Shown: positions 1 through 10,640 of the stretch, one piece after another
Layout: each line of letters starts with the position of its first letter
How positions within the stretch are numbered: the first letter of the stretch is position 1
Assembly: GCA_027596075.1 (NCBI GenBank)
Contig: JADGJC010000193.1
Span: forward strand, 7,383-71,382
Length of the DNA: 64,000 nt
Direction of reading: 5' to 3'
Origin: Rhizophlyctis rosea
Taxonomy: Eukaryota; Chytridiomycota; Chytridiomycetes; Rhizophlyctidales; Rhizophlyctidaceae
Made by a program: the position numbers and the translations under genes
Notes under the pieces: model-generated
Databases searched by the model: none
What the model was told of the DNA's origin: nothing
The model's input: only the letters and a program-made list of their open reading frames with translations

Positions 1-100
1 GGCCCCCGCGCGGGGGCCGCGCGCGGGGGGGGGGGGCGCTGCCGGCCGGGCGGGGGGGGGGCCTGGGTTGGGGGGGGGGGGTTTGGGGAGGAGTGTGTTG
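1..100. other. G/C homopolymer-rich sequence edge
   Basis: The first hundred bases are almost pure G and C with long G runs, unlike the rest of the window. No gene is visible. It looks like a poor-quality contig end or low-complexity DNA. A short frame at 138-434 has no recognisable content and probably lies in the 5' flank of the next gene. Confidence 0.5.
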
Positions 101-440
101 GGGGTGTTCATGTATATAATTGTGATCTTAGGAGGTTTTGTATGTAAACAAGACATTTGTCATTTTGAACGGAAAGTTTGCGACGAACTTGAAGGACCCG
201 TGGCTTTGCTACGGCTATCAGGTGCTGGATCATTTGGATGATTCATTGGGCGATACTCAATTTCCCACAGAAACTTGCGGGTTCCGTCCAACCGTCGCAA
301 TTTCAGCTTCAGCGATTTTCAAAAGGCCTAAAAATAAGATCGTGGATATTCCTAAACGACTCCTCCTGCTACCTAATCTCGATTCACTATTCTTCAATTC
401 ACAACGTCCAACACCATTGAAGGAACACACATAACACATA

Positions 441-1439
441 ATGCCACCGCCACCACCTAAAACACCCCACATGATAACCTACCTCTCCACCCTCCCCCGC
501 CGCCTCACCCCACACCTCCGCACCCTCCAAACCCGCTACCTACGCCCACGCCTCACCACCCTCCTCACTCACCCAAAATACAAATCCCTCCTCCGCCGCA
601 TCCCAACCCTCTCCTCCCTCTCCCAAAACCCCATCCTCCGCCGCCTCCAAACAACCCTCACCGATCGCGCCGCTCCCATATACGATAGTCTAGAACGGAA
701 TTGGCCGCATATACAGCATGGGTTGGCGAAGGGAGCGCTGAAGGCTACGAGGAGTGCGGAACGGGGGTTGCGGGCGGGTATTGAGGGGGAGAAGAGGTTA
801 CGGAGGGGGTTTGAGGGGTTTATGGTTAGATGGAGCAATAGGGTTAACCCGACGGGGGAGGAGCCTAGTAGGAGTCCGAGTTGGGGGAAGGAGGGGGAGG
901 AGGCGGTTAATCCTTATATTAGGAAGGTTGAAGAGAGGTTGAAACGAGAGGGGGGAGGGAGGGGTGTGGAGGTGGATTCGATGGGTCGCACGACAGCTTC
1001 GACAGCAGTACAGTCTACACAATCCACACAATCTAAATCCTCGCAATTTCTCACACGCATTCGCACATTCCTCCCAACTCTCTCAATCCCTTTCCTCTCC
1101 TCCTCCTCCTCCGCCTCTTCAACCACTCCCTCCTCCCTCCCCCGCCGCACACTCCGAACTATCCTATCTATAGCTCTTGCCGCGATATTCCTGTACGGCC
1201 TCGGGTCCGCAATACCGCATGCTGTAACGAAATATTTTTTGGGAAGGAGTCGGGATGATTATAATGAGCGGGTTAGGGAGTTGGAGAGGCGGTTGGAGGA
1301 GGAGAGGGAGTTTAGGAGGAGGGGGGATGGGGGGTGGAGGAGGTTTAGTGGGGGTGGGGAGGGGGAGAGTGGGGAGGGGGGGAAGAGTGGGGAGGAGGTT
1401 GTGGATAGGGTTAGTGTAGTTGGTGCGGGGGCCGAGTAG
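441..1439 (+). CDS. hypothetical single-pass membrane protein with C-terminal coiled coil
   Basis: I do not recognise this 332-residue protein. It is one uninterrupted frame. The first 70 residues are rich in Arg, Leu, Thr and Pro, compatible with a mitochondrial-type presequence. A middle region of charged helices follows, then a Ser-rich linker. One hydrophobic segment at about residues 238-262 (ILSIALAAIFLYGLGSAI) looks membrane-spanning. After it comes a short charged helix of Arg/Glu heptads (about 272-292), and the tail is Gly/Glu-rich. Codon choice shifts from C-rich in the first third to G-rich later, giving long open shadow frames on the other strand. An organelle membrane protein is plausible, but this is inference from layout only. 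Confidence 0.55.
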   Translation: MPPPPPKTPHMITYLSTLPRRLTPHLRTLQTRYLRPRLTTLLTHPKYKSLLRRIPTLSSLSQNPILRRLQTTLTDRAAPIYDSLERNWPHIQHGLAKGALKATRSAERGLRAGIEGEKRLRRGFEGFMVRWSNRVNPTGEEPSRSPSWGKEGEEAVNPYIRKVEERLKREGGGRGVEVDSMGRTTASTAVQSTQSTQSKSSQFLTRIRTFLPTLSIPFLSSSSSASSTTPSSLPRRTLRTILSIALAAIFLYGLGSAIPHAVTKYFLGRSRDDYNERVRELERRLEEEREFRRRGDGGWRRFSGGGEGESGEGGKSGEEVVDRVSVVGAGAE

Positions 1440-1775
1440 GTGGGGGGGTGTGGGTGAATGGATGGATGTTGGAGAGTTGTTTGTAGGGTTATAAAATGAT
1501 GTTATCAATATTTCTGCATATAGATTGAGACTGCCAAGTTTTGTACATATATTTGTCGTGTGCTTCTGTACCTTCACATAATGACTATTCTTTGACGTGC
1601 ATCTTCGAGTATATGTTTCTCGGTGTGACATAATAGCGTTCGTCCTATTTGTTTACAATTGGTCCACAGGCCATGATTGATGCGTCGGCAGGCTTTACTG
1701 CCGCGCTACTCAGCGATCGACGTCATTGATTGACAGCCAGGTTGATTTCTATCAAAAGCGAGGTGAAAACTGCGC

Positions 1776-2452
1776 TTTCTCGATTTTCTCCTTCTTCTTT
1801 ATATTTCATCCTCGACAACGACACCGACACCAACACAGCAGACATTTCGACACCGACTTCAGAACCAACTTCATAACTCCCAAGCTTCTACCCCTGGGTC
1901 AAGACCGCGACTTGCGACATCGACAACAGCATTCTACCCCCTGGACCAAGACCATGCCTTTCGACACCGACAACGACTTCCAGCATTCTACCCCTGGCTT
2001 CAAGAACGCAACTTCGACAACACCTTCAGCACTCTACCCCTTCCGCAAGACTCGACTTCGACGACGACTTCAGCACTCTACCCCCGGTCCAAGGCTACTA
2101 ACGCTAACCTCCATTCCAGGTAGGTCAAGACGCCATCGCCAACAACTTCAACACTCTACCCCTCAGTCAAAACGCCTTCGACAACGACAACAGCACTCTA
2201 CCCCTGGGACAAGTACTAACCTACTAACCTTCCTTCTAGGTAGGTCAAGACGCCTTCGACAACGATTTCGACACCAAGACACCGACTTCGCCAACGACTT
2301 TTTAGCACCAAGACACCGACTTCGCCAACGACTTCAGCAGCATTCTTCCCCTACTAACCATACTAACCTACTAACGCTACTAACCACTAACCCTACTAAC
2401 CCTACTAACCCTACTAACCATACTAACGTTCTCTCCTACTAACGTTCTCTCC
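1776..2452 (+). repeat. minisatellite with TACTAAC array
   Basis: About seven imperfect copies of a unit built on CAGCACTCTACCCCTGG lie between about 1925 and 2350, separated by short spacers rich in ACAACGAC and TTCGACA. The end of the block (about 2350-2445) is an array of CTACTAAC words, about nine there and about twelve in the whole block. TACTAAC is the optimal spliceosomal branch-point sequence of yeasts. At about 2095-2125 and 2212-2243 it is followed by a pyrimidine run and AG, then at once by GTAGGTCAAGACGCC. The block is open in one frame (1726-2442), but the translation only reflects the repeat, so I do not call a gene. Confidence 0.75.
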
Positions 2453-3527
2453 CACACGCGTCCTGGGCACGACAGTCAAGTAACTGCATCCTGTGAAGTG
2501 GAAATCAGAGCAAAGCGACGGTAAAACTCCGTGGCCACTTTCGGGTGGACAATATTTGTATATAATATAATATACTGTTATATGCGCAATACTTCTGTGT
2601 GGTCGTCATTGTGATGTGTGTCTGTCAGCCGTGTTCGTCTGGAAACTGTGAGAAGACGATGTTGCTCTGTTGCTGCTGCTGGTTGTGTTGTTCCGTGGGC
2701 CTCCAGTTTGTCACCTGTGTTACAAAGTGTTACCAAGATAACCAGCCTCCCTCCGCACCCTTCCGAAGTGCTGCAGCTGAGGAGGTCTGCTTTACCCTTC
2801 GTGAGGTTGGCAGCTGTGCCCTTCCCATAAAACTCACTTCCCACACTTCGCAAATAGCCTGACCAGACAGGCCAGCTCCCAAGTACTCATTGTATTGGAA
2901 GATATCATCCCGTTACCATCCAGTAAGTCTTCATGTTTGTCATCCATTGACGTCGCACCTGACATATGCGTGGCGGGAAGCTGTCTCATCATATCGCCGC
3001 TAAGTCTGTCCTCTTTGTCTAAGCGTTACGACTCGAAGGTGTAGACCAGTGTTAAAACAATATCCTCCATCTATTGTGCAGAGGTACACTTCCCATCATT
3101 AACATAGGGAACAATCCCTTCCCACCCACGCTGTTTCTGCTATCCACCGTCCCCACTCCAAATCCTATCATCCTCCCCAATCGCCCCGATACCCCGTTGA
3201 TCCGCCCGCAAACCCGCTGCCCTTCTCGCCCTTCCTTCCCTTCCCGCCCTATTACCCGCGCGAACCGGCTAACCCACCCTTTGACCCGCCCGCAAGCCGT
3301 CCATCCGTTGCTGCCCTTCCGTTCGTCGTCCCAATTCCCGCTCGTGTTATCCGCTCCACCCGCTCCAACTCCTCTACCCGACCTATTTTTTGGAACTCCT
3401 GCACACCGCCTGCTCCTCACGCCCATCCTGTCCACGCTGCTCCTCTCCAATCGTCCATTTCGATCGTTCCAACCCTCCCGCCGACCCATCTCCCCGCTGC
3501 CCACCAATACGTCACCACGTGATCGCC
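2453..3527. other. no recognisable gene
   Basis: An AT-rich stretch with TATATAATATAATATA at about 2555-2575 is followed by mixed sequence and then a very C-rich tract at 3120-3520 that leads into the next gene. Short frames exist on both strands without family features. The C-rich part is open into the downstream gene and could be 5' UTR. Confidence 0.4.
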
Positions 3528-5360
3528 ATGTTGGAAGAAGAGACTGCACCCTCCCATCCCACGATTCACACAGACGCAGGTTCCATCTCACTCCTCGGTG
3601 TCCGCATGTCCTACTTCACCTCATTCATTCAGGAATGTGGTGGACGCGAGACACTGGTGGATCTGACCACGAAGGAGGTCTGCGACCAGTTCATCATACC
3701 CCGAACACCGCCCGGAAAGTCGCTTTGTGAACACCTTTCCTCCCGCTCGTCGCCTTCTTCCACCACGTTCTCGGATGATTCTCACGTTGTTGCACAAGCG
3801 AATTGGTTCATCAGTCATTGCTGGCAGTACCAGTTCCTTGACGTTGTTGACGCTGTTACCATTTTCTTTGCGGAGCACAAAACGACAGACGCCATCGTTT
3901 GGTTTGACTTATTCTCTTTGAATCAACACATCCGAGATGTCGTTGCCGCAGACTGGTTACAGCACACGTTCACAACCGCCATATGTTCCATCGGTGCTGT
4001 CCTCATGGTTCTCACCCCATGGGACAATCCTCTTACCCTGACACGCGCCTGGTGCATCTTTGAGTTGTTTGCTTGCGCAGCAACCGAGTCCATCTTCAAC
4101 ATTGCCCTTCCGCCTAATCAGCTTACCGAATTCCGCAATGCAATCTTTGGCAATGGCGACAAGTTTTACAACACCATATCTTCTCTCAAATCGGAGAACA
4201 GCAAAGCAAGCAACGATAGCGACTTGATGGCAATACAAACCGCCATTCGGGCAGCAGTGGGTTTTAGCAAACTTGACCAAATGGTCATTTCCCTCCTCTC
4301 GACGTGGATGGTGGAGACCCTGCAATCACATATTCAACAGACATCAGGAGAAGCTGAAGGATGGGACCATGTGGCATGGCAGATGGATCTGGCAGTCTTG
4401 CTCGCCAACCAGGGGTTAGATAGTGAGGCAGAGGCAGTCTTGGTGGAGTGCCTGGAGAGGAGCAAACAGCTGGGGAACGATCATCCTAACATACTTCAAA
4501 TTATGAACAACTTGGCTGTGTTGTACCGCAGACAGGGGAAGTACGACAAGGCAGAGCCTTTGTTACGGGATTGTGCAGAAATGAAGAAATGGGTGTTTGG
4601 GGAAGACCACCCTGAGACACTGAAATCGATCAACAGCTGGGCAGGGTTATACTTCAGTCAGGGAAAATATAGGGAGGCTGAGGCACTTTGCGTGGATTGT
4701 TTGGAACGGAAGAGACGGGTACTTGGTGACGATCACCCGGACACAATGGATTCAGTGCACGCCTTGGCCCTGATATATGACAGCCAGGGGAAGCACAAGA
4801 AGGCGGAACCACTGTATCTGGAGTCTTTGGAGACAAAAAGCCGACTGCTGGGAAAGGATCATCCTAAAACACTGGATGTGGCGAACAACTTGGCGGAGTT
4901 TTTCGAAAGCCAGGGGAAATACCAGGAGGCAGAGCAGCTATATAAGGCGTGTTTGGAGAGCAGGAGGCGAGCGTTGGGGGAGGATCATCCGGACACTCTC
5001 ATGTCAATGGGTAGCATAGCTGGGTTGTACGCAGGACAGGGGGAGAATGAGAAAGCCGAGGCCCTGTACACGGAATGCTTGACGAAGATGAAACAGGTGT
5101 TGGGGGAGGATCACCCCGACACACTCAAGACAATGTACAATGTGGCATTGCTATACTGTAGTCAGGGGAAGTATGATGATGCGGTGCTGTTATTATCGGA
5201 TTGTTTGGAGAGGGAGAGACAGGTGCTGGGGAAGGATCATCCGAGTACGCTTAAAACGGCAAAAGCCCTGGAGAAGTTAAAGCAACACAGGATTTGGGAT
5301 AACAGGAAAAGGGATAGCAAGTCAGAATTCTCGAAGGAGTTGCCCCGGTACGCCAAATGA
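3528..5360 (+). CDS. TIR-like domain plus kinesin-light-chain TPR protein
   Basis: The N-terminal 240 residues hold a TIR-like signalling fold seen in fungal, amoebozoan and algal proteins: ANWFISHCW, VWFDLFSLNQH and LTRAWCIFELF. From about residue 325 there are seven 42-residue tetratricopeptide repeats of the kinesin-light-chain type, each ending in a [ND/ED/KD]DHP motif (NDHPN, EDHPE, DDHPD, KDHPK and so on). I take Met 3528 as start because upstream sequence is C-rich and featureless; the frame is open back to 3390, and Met 3606 is also possible. There are about 610 residues and no intron. By family this is a receptor or scaffold: the TPR array probably binds a protein partner and the TIR-like part signals or acts on a nucleotide. 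It lacks an NB-ARC ATPase, so it is not a classical NLR. The target is unknown. Confidence 0.85.
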   Translation: MLEEETAPSHPTIHTDAGSISLLGVRMSYFTSFIQECGGRETLVDLTTKEVCDQFIIPRTPPGKSLCEHLSSRSSPSSTTFSDDSHVVAQANWFISHCWQYQFLDVVDAVTIFFAEHKTTDAIVWFDLFSLNQHIRDVVAADWLQHTFTTAICSIGAVLMVLTPWDNPLTLTRAWCIFELFACAATESIFNIALPPNQLTEFRNAIFGNGDKFYNTISSLKSENSKASNDSDLMAIQTAIRAAVGFSKLDQMVISLLSTWMVETLQSHIQQTSGEAEGWDHVAWQMDLAVLLANQGLDSEAEAVLVECLERSKQLGNDHPNILQIMNNLAVLYRRQGKYDKAEPLLRDCAEMKKWVFGEDHPETLKSINSWAGLYFSQGKYREAEALCVDCLERKRRVLGDDHPDTMDSVHALALIYDSQGKHKKAEPLYLESLETKSRLLGKDHPKTLDVANNLAEFFESQGKYQEAEQLYKACLESRRRALGEDHPDTLMSMGSIAGLYAGQGENEKAEALYTECLTKMKQVLGEDHPDTLKTMYNVALLYCSQGKYDDAVLLLSDCLERERQVLGKDHPSTLKTAKALEKLKQHRIWDNRKRDSKSEFSKELPRYAK

Positions 5361-6038
5361 ATCATATCTTCGGAAGATCCAGGAGCGCTCGGTATCGGGC
5401 ATTGTATTCATGCTGTGACCGATTAGACATTTGTTATCTTCATGTATTCTGTGTGATTATCAACATTGTTAAGTCTTTGCATTTCCGCCTTTTGAGTTGT
5501 GAATTGAAATGACCTCTATGAGCAGTGAAAACGGGCAAATGCACACGCAGTTGAAGGCTGCTTTTCTAACCGTCGTGGACATCGTTGGCCACAAGCTGCC
5601 GTCTTAAGCATCTTGATATCACGCGTCCAGCAAGCGCTCCACACCCACGAATCTACCAACGATTCTTTCACACTTTGCGGTGTCGTGTCTTTTTGTGAGT
5701 CTCTCGACGGTGGCCGTCAGAGGATGCGCAAACGGCATTGTTTGTCACTAGCAATTTGGAGGGAATCGAGAAACACCACTTGTACATCACTTACATCCAC
5801 AAGCCAAGATTCATCCCTCATTACATGGGCTTGGCGTGGTTTAGATGAAACTGGAGAGGGCGGTTTAGACTCCAGTGGTTTTGATGCTTGATAGCAACTG
5901 CAAAAGATGAGAGGGAGCAACGGAAAGGTCCGAAAAAAAGCGTTTATAGCGGACAAATCTTGCCAAACATGTAGAACAAATTGATCGTACAAGAAGGAAT
6001 GTATATACAGGCAAGCTCCTTCACTCCCAACAACAAAT
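5361..6038. other. convergent intergenic region
   Basis: This lies between the 3' ends of the TPR gene and the minus-strand glycosyltransferase. It contains short frames only and I see no domain, RNA gene or repeat. It probably holds both 3' UTRs. Confidence 0.5.
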
Positions 6039-7394
6039 CTACACCGCCGGCCGATATCCATACCCCTCCCCAAACGCCAAAACCCCAACCTCCCCCGCAA
6101 TCCTCTCCAACAACCCATTACTCTTATCCCCATTCTGATGCACCACACACCCCTCCCCACCCGTCCTCAAATTCCTCACCCTTCTCCCCCTCATCCGGTC
6201 TTCCCGAAACTCCAAATCCCCAAAATCCGTGCCCTGGATCGTCAAAAAAATATCCTGATAATAATCTAACGACACGGAAGTATGTTCGTTCCCCTGTTGG
6301 AGACGAGAGAGGAAGGTGCGGGTGTACCCGCGTTGATCGTCTTCGCAGTCGGAAGTGTAGGATTCGGCGAGGAAGGGAAGGAGGTCTTTTACGTAGCCTA
6401 TCATTGTGCCGGCGTTGAGGTATCTGTAGTCGCTTTTTTGGAGGGGTGTGTTGGGTTTAGGTGGTGCTTCGGGGTATGAGCTCCAGAGGCCTTTATCTGG
6501 CCAGCAATAGACTTCCGACGAGAACACAATCGGCGACCCCTGCCTCTTAAACGCCGATATAATATCGGACTGCGAGCAAGTCGGTTGGAGGAGTACGTCG
6601 TACGTGTCTGTAATTATTGCAATCGAATCCGGTGGTAGGGTAAGGAGGTAGTTATGGTATGCTCTTATACGTGCTGAGTAGCCTCGCCATGCTTCGCCGT
6701 GTTCTAGGACGGCGAGGGGGAAGCCTGCTTCGTTGACTTGGGTTATGAGGCGGTTGGAGTATTCGTTGCAGAATGTTGCGTAGAAGACCCAGATTACTGG
6801 GCAGTAGGTTGAGGAGTGGCAGTGGCCTGTTAGGTGTGGGGGGCGATCTTGCGGGGAGGGAGCGACGGGTGGGTGGAGTTCGCCTTGGAGGAAGGGACGG
6901 CGAGGGTTGAGGGGTGTGCCGGTTGGGGTGTGGGCGAGGCCGTGTTGGTAGAGGGTTTTAGGAACCTATCAAAGGAGAGACAGCACATGCTCAGCCTTAC
7001 TCCTCACAAGGCATAATAAGGCTTGACATTCAAAACAACGAACCTTATTCCTCTCAAACGCATCCACACAAACCTCCCAATCCTTTCTCGGCCCATCCAA
7101 AATCGCCCTCCACGTCGAAGCTCTGCAGACCTCATTAGTTTCCTCCGAGTATATTGGACTCCTCAATGCCCCAGTGATTAAGTTCTGTGGCTCGGTACCC
7201 GTGAGGTATGCCCACGTCTTCAATGGACACCTGTATCTCCGAAGCAGCAACCAAATGATAGCTGCATAGGTCAGTACGGCCAAAATGCCGCGACGTAGAT
7301 AGACTACATTAGGAAATGAAACGCGCCGGAATCTCCTTCCTTTGAAGAAGTAGCGAGGTTTTGCTGCGTAATAGGAGTATTTTTCGAATCCCAT
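6039..7394 (-). CDS. type II membrane glycosyltransferase, PLOD/GT25-like
   Basis: There are two exons: 7394-7008 and 6965-6039, joined at phase 0 across a 42-nt intron (GTGAGG...GATAG). The protein has about 437 residues. A hydrophobic anchor at about residues 35-52 (ILAVLTYAAIIWLLL) after a basic N-terminus marks a type II ER/Golgi protein. The luminal part matches the glycosyltransferase domain of procollagen lysyl hydroxylases and collagen galactosyltransferases: a DxD-type IITDTYDVLL, then IVFSSEVYCWPD, YLNAGTMIGYV, DDQRGYT and a late HQNGD. These are the donor-binding Asp, the Cys-Trp-Pro loop and the DDQ motif. A hexosyl transfer to a secreted protein is likely; donor and acceptor cannot be read from sequence. 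A start at 7424 is also possible. It is convergent with the TPR gene. Confidence 0.85.
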
Positions 7395-7424
7395 TCTGAC
7401 GTATGACAAGCACAGACAATGCAC

Positions 7425-9107
7425 GATGATCTAACTTCGAAGCGAATGGTATAAGAGGCGACGTGGGAAGTCAGTTGCATCTGAAATTTCGGACGTTGTG
7501 AGAAATATGCTCTCAGCGTTTGATGGTCCTATCCTTTCGCATCTCTATCATATGACCCTTTGCGGCCAAACAAGTATAGTGTAAGGAAAAGCAAACCGAT
7601 CAGGCCCACATGGGGCCGAGATGGTCGAAATCTTGGGGGGATTTTTGATGACAGACGCGGGCTCTAAGCCACATGCTAGGGTCCAACTGAACGAGCATCC
7701 GCCACAGGAAATTACCTAAAAACCATGACAGCTTATGAACTTTCCGAAATGCTTCCAAACGCCTCGACACCGCCCATGAACGCGACGTTGATCTTGAGTT
7801 TATCTTGTTTCGAGTTGCATCTGATCTGAACCACGCAACTTCCACTGTCTATGCCTACATTCCCATCACCCAATTGCAATCCCCAAGACAAAATTACAAC
7901 TCGGACTGGGCAGACTTTTGTAAACTATAACTGGGGAAAGGCATGCCATTAGTACATCTGGGATGCTGAGTGAAGTGTGGACATAGGCTATAAGCTGCCG
8001 ATCAAAACGGTACCAACATTGGACCAAAAGGACTTCTTGGCCCGCCTTACAAATGTCAAGCATATAGACCCTTGCTCAAATCGTGACATGGGATGGTCTC
8101 AATTCTGGGGGGTGATATCAATGCATCATCAAGCACCTATTGTTGTAGGGGGTCTCGAGCTTTCCAAACGCGGTATCATCTCCCGATGTTTTCACACATC
8201 TTCAAACCGGTCCGTCTACATCTTTGCAACATGATGTTCGAATGTAAGTGAGGTGATTAAATTTGTCTTCACAAGCAAAGTTGTGCAATATATCTCATGC
8301 AACGGGAACACATGGTTCTCAAGGACGCGGTCTTATTGGGAGCTTTGGCTGGTGGAGAGCATAACTTTTCGTACCTCGATTGATTGTTCGTACCTCGATT
8401 GATAGGATGATGGAACCCATTCTGGGTCTACGAGATCATATTGAGGCCACATTGGAGCATCTTGCAAATTCGTGACTGACAAAGCTGCTTTTCGGGTCAT
8501 CTCGAACTTCTCAAGGCGAATCGACCTTATCGTCGCAGGTGAGTAAGGCTACCGGTAGGCGGGAGTTCTCATGACTTACGGCACTGTCACCGCATATATT
8601 GCCAAGGGAGCTTATCTTCTTCAAATTTTTCCTTCTGAAAGCTCTGAAGATGATGATAATGCTCATGGGGAAGTTAGAGATCGCAGGAGGAATGGGGCTG
8701 TGAGTGAAGTGTGTGGGGCTCGAAGTGGCAGTGGCGGAAGCTTACCTGATTGAAGGGCACAGTCACAATAATCTACCTCCGAATGTGTAGGACGGGAGTG
8801 ATACAAATATGGCACAAGGGTCTTACGGGCTCCGACTCCGGTCACCTGTCAAAATCCTCCTTGCCAAGTCAACCTCGCCCTCCTTCTCCAATGGCTTCCT
8901 CTCCACCAACAGCAACTTTGCAGTAAATTCCTAAGCTTTCGGCCTCATACGCTCAAAACTTCAAAAGGCCGCGGGTGGAGCGTCCACGAATTGGTTCCTC
9001 ACACACCACGCTTCCTCATCGCCCCTTAGCAGTACTGACACGCTTCAATCAACAACCAATCGCAACCACTTTCCCATTCACCTCCAATTTATTATATTCC
9101 ATACAAA
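7425..9107. other. long intergenic region
   Basis: In 1.7 kb I find only short frames with no family features. A perfect 19-bp tandem duplication (TTCGTACCTCGATTGATTG) sits at about 8368-8405. One CCTGTCAAA word lies at 8845-8853, about 255 bp before the next start codon. The stretch nearest 9108 is C-rich with a short AT-rich run, a plausible promoter. Confidence 0.45.
8368..8405. repeat. 19-bp direct tandem repeat
   Basis: Two adjacent copies of TTCGTACCTCGATTGAT plus two bases, nearly identical. It is local duplication with no visible function. Confidence 0.7.
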
Positions 9108-10640
9108 ATGGGGCCTTGCATATCAAAACCTTCCGAGCAACGCAACTCGACGTTCATGTCATATCAGAACCCACAATCACTGCAAACACTCTACGTAATT
9201 CTCCCATTCTCCAATCCGGCCTCCTTCCGCCGCCGCCAAGAGCTCTTGACGCAAACCCTTCTTCATCTGGACGATGCACGCTTCCACCTCCTCCGTCAAA
9301 AGGGCCCTCAACGCCTCGAAGTAATTGTTTCGGAACTCTCATACACACCAAATGCCAAACCTTCCCATTCAAACAACAACCCCCTCGACCTCCACCTCAC
9401 AACCACGCCACAAAACATCCTGTGGTCAAAAGAGAACCTCATCAACTTAGCGATCGCCAACATCCGTCGTAAGGTCCCGACCGCGAAATACTTCGCATGG
9501 ATAGACGCCGATATTGCTTTCACATCCTCGACATGGGTGCAAGACACACTCCAAGCCCTCTCAACAACCCGCTACCCCTTCCTCCAACTCTTCCAAAGCG
9601 CAACCCTCCTAGACCCGCATAACAAACCCTACCAAACCGTCAAATCCTTTGCCTACCAGAACTCCGTCCTGGGCCCACAAGCCTACAAAAGCCGCGACAA
9701 TAAAGATGAAGAGTATTGGCACCCTGGGTTCGCATGGGCTACGACGGCGGATGTCCTCGATGCTGTTGGTGGGCTGGTGGAACGGACTTTGGGAAGTGCT
9801 GACCGGCATATGGCTATGTGTATCATTGGAAAGGGTGACGTAACCGTACCTGACGGACTCCATCCTTCCTATAAAGCTATGATACTCGCCTGGCAGAACC
9901 GAGCGACGGCACTACCCATCACCCTCTCCTACATCCCAGGGACGATCTCGCACTCTTGGCATGGCGATCTACGAAAGAGAGGGTACATGGAACGGTGGGA
10001 CGTTTTGCGGAAATGGAATGTGGATGTTTCGGAAGAAGGGGATTTGGGACAGCGTCCCGATGGTGTCATTGTGTGGGCGAAGCATGTGGCGGATGGGTTG
10101 AGGGATGATGTGAAGAAGTATTTCGAGAGTCGGGATGAAGATTCTACGGAGTTTTTGAAGGAGGTTGCGGAGAGGCAGAGAGTTGCTGCTGGGGGTGGGA
10201 AGGGTGTGGTTGCAAATCAGAAGAAGGAGAAGAAGGATAAGAAGAAGAAGAAGCAAAGGCCTTACCGCATCGGTATCCTCCCCGAAGACGACTCCTCTTC
10301 CTCCTCCTCCTCTGACAACGACTACGGTCACGACTTCCCCGACTCCAACAACGATCCTTCCTCAGATGACGCACAGAGGAACGGTATCGGAATGATAGGT
10401 GGAGCTATCGGTGGTGCCATTCCCTGGATTCCTGACCATGGGAGCCACCACCACCACCACGATCATCATCATCACCAACCGTACCTCGGAGATCACATCA
10501 CTGCCGGTAACGGAACGGACTGGAAGGATCATAGTCACCATGGTGATCATTCTGGGACATCTAATTGGACAGCAGTGGCGGCTGCAACTGATATGGGGTA
10601 CACGACGAGTTTTCCGAGCTTGTATGCGGGGGGTGCGTAA
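9108..10640 (+). CDS. cytosolic-type DxD glycosyltransferase with His-rich tail
   Basis: A single exon of 510 residues. The N-terminus MGPCISK fits a myristoylation/palmitoylation signal (Gly2, Cys4, Ser6), and there is no signal peptide or membrane segment. Residues 25-300 resemble a GT-A fold transferase: a first strand TLYVILPFSNP, a donor-binding WIDADIAF at about 142, HPGFAWATT at about 212, and DRHMAMCIIGKGD with a late SHSWHGD. This fits a Glyco_transf_2/galactosyltransferase-like N-terminal fold. From about 375 the chain becomes disordered: a Lys-rich run, an acidic poly-Ser stretch, then a His/Asp cluster (HHHHHDHHHH at about 445) that could bind metal. The sugar and acceptor are unknown. 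Membrane tethering by lipid is inference. Confidence 0.75.
   Translation: MGPCISKPSEQRNSTFMSYQNPQSLQTLYVILPFSNPASFRRRQELLTQTLLHLDDARFHLLRQKGPQRLEVIVSELSYTPNAKPSHSNNNPLDLHLTTTPQNILWSKENLINLAIANIRRKVPTAKYFAWIDADIAFTSSTWVQDTLQALSTTRYPFLQLFQSATLLDPHNKPYQTVKSFAYQNSVLGPQAYKSRDNKDEEYWHPGFAWATTADVLDAVGGLVERTLGSADRHMAMCIIGKGDVTVPDGLHPSYKAMILAWQNRATALPITLSYIPGTISHSWHGDLRKRGYMERWDVLRKWNVDVSEEGDLGQRPDGVIVWAKHVADGLRDDVKKYFESRDEDSTEFLKEVAERQRVAAGGGKGVVANQKKEKKDKKKKKQRPYRIGILPEDDSSSSSSSDNDYGHDFPDSNNDPSSDDAQRNGIGMIGGAIGGAIPWIPDHGSHHHHHDHHHHQPYLGDHITAGNGTDWKDHSHHGDHSGTSNWTAVAAATDMGYTTSFPSLYAGGA

Noticed and set aside
138..434. 98-residue frame at the left edge
   Set aside because: No family features; ends just before the start of the next gene and fits a 5' flank.
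1164..1631. 155-residue minus-strand frame
   Set aside because: Antisense of the skewed G-rich end of the first gene; composition is Pro/Thr only.
1726..2442. 238-residue open frame
   Set aside because: The translation is only the minisatellite read in one frame.
2350..2445. CTAACC-like array as an internal telomere repeat
   Set aside because: The unit is CTACTAAC with irregular spacing, not a CCCTAA-type telomere repeat.
8000..8760. Spliced gene on the plus strand
   Set aside because: Only short frames with one donor-like site; no second exon or motif supports it.
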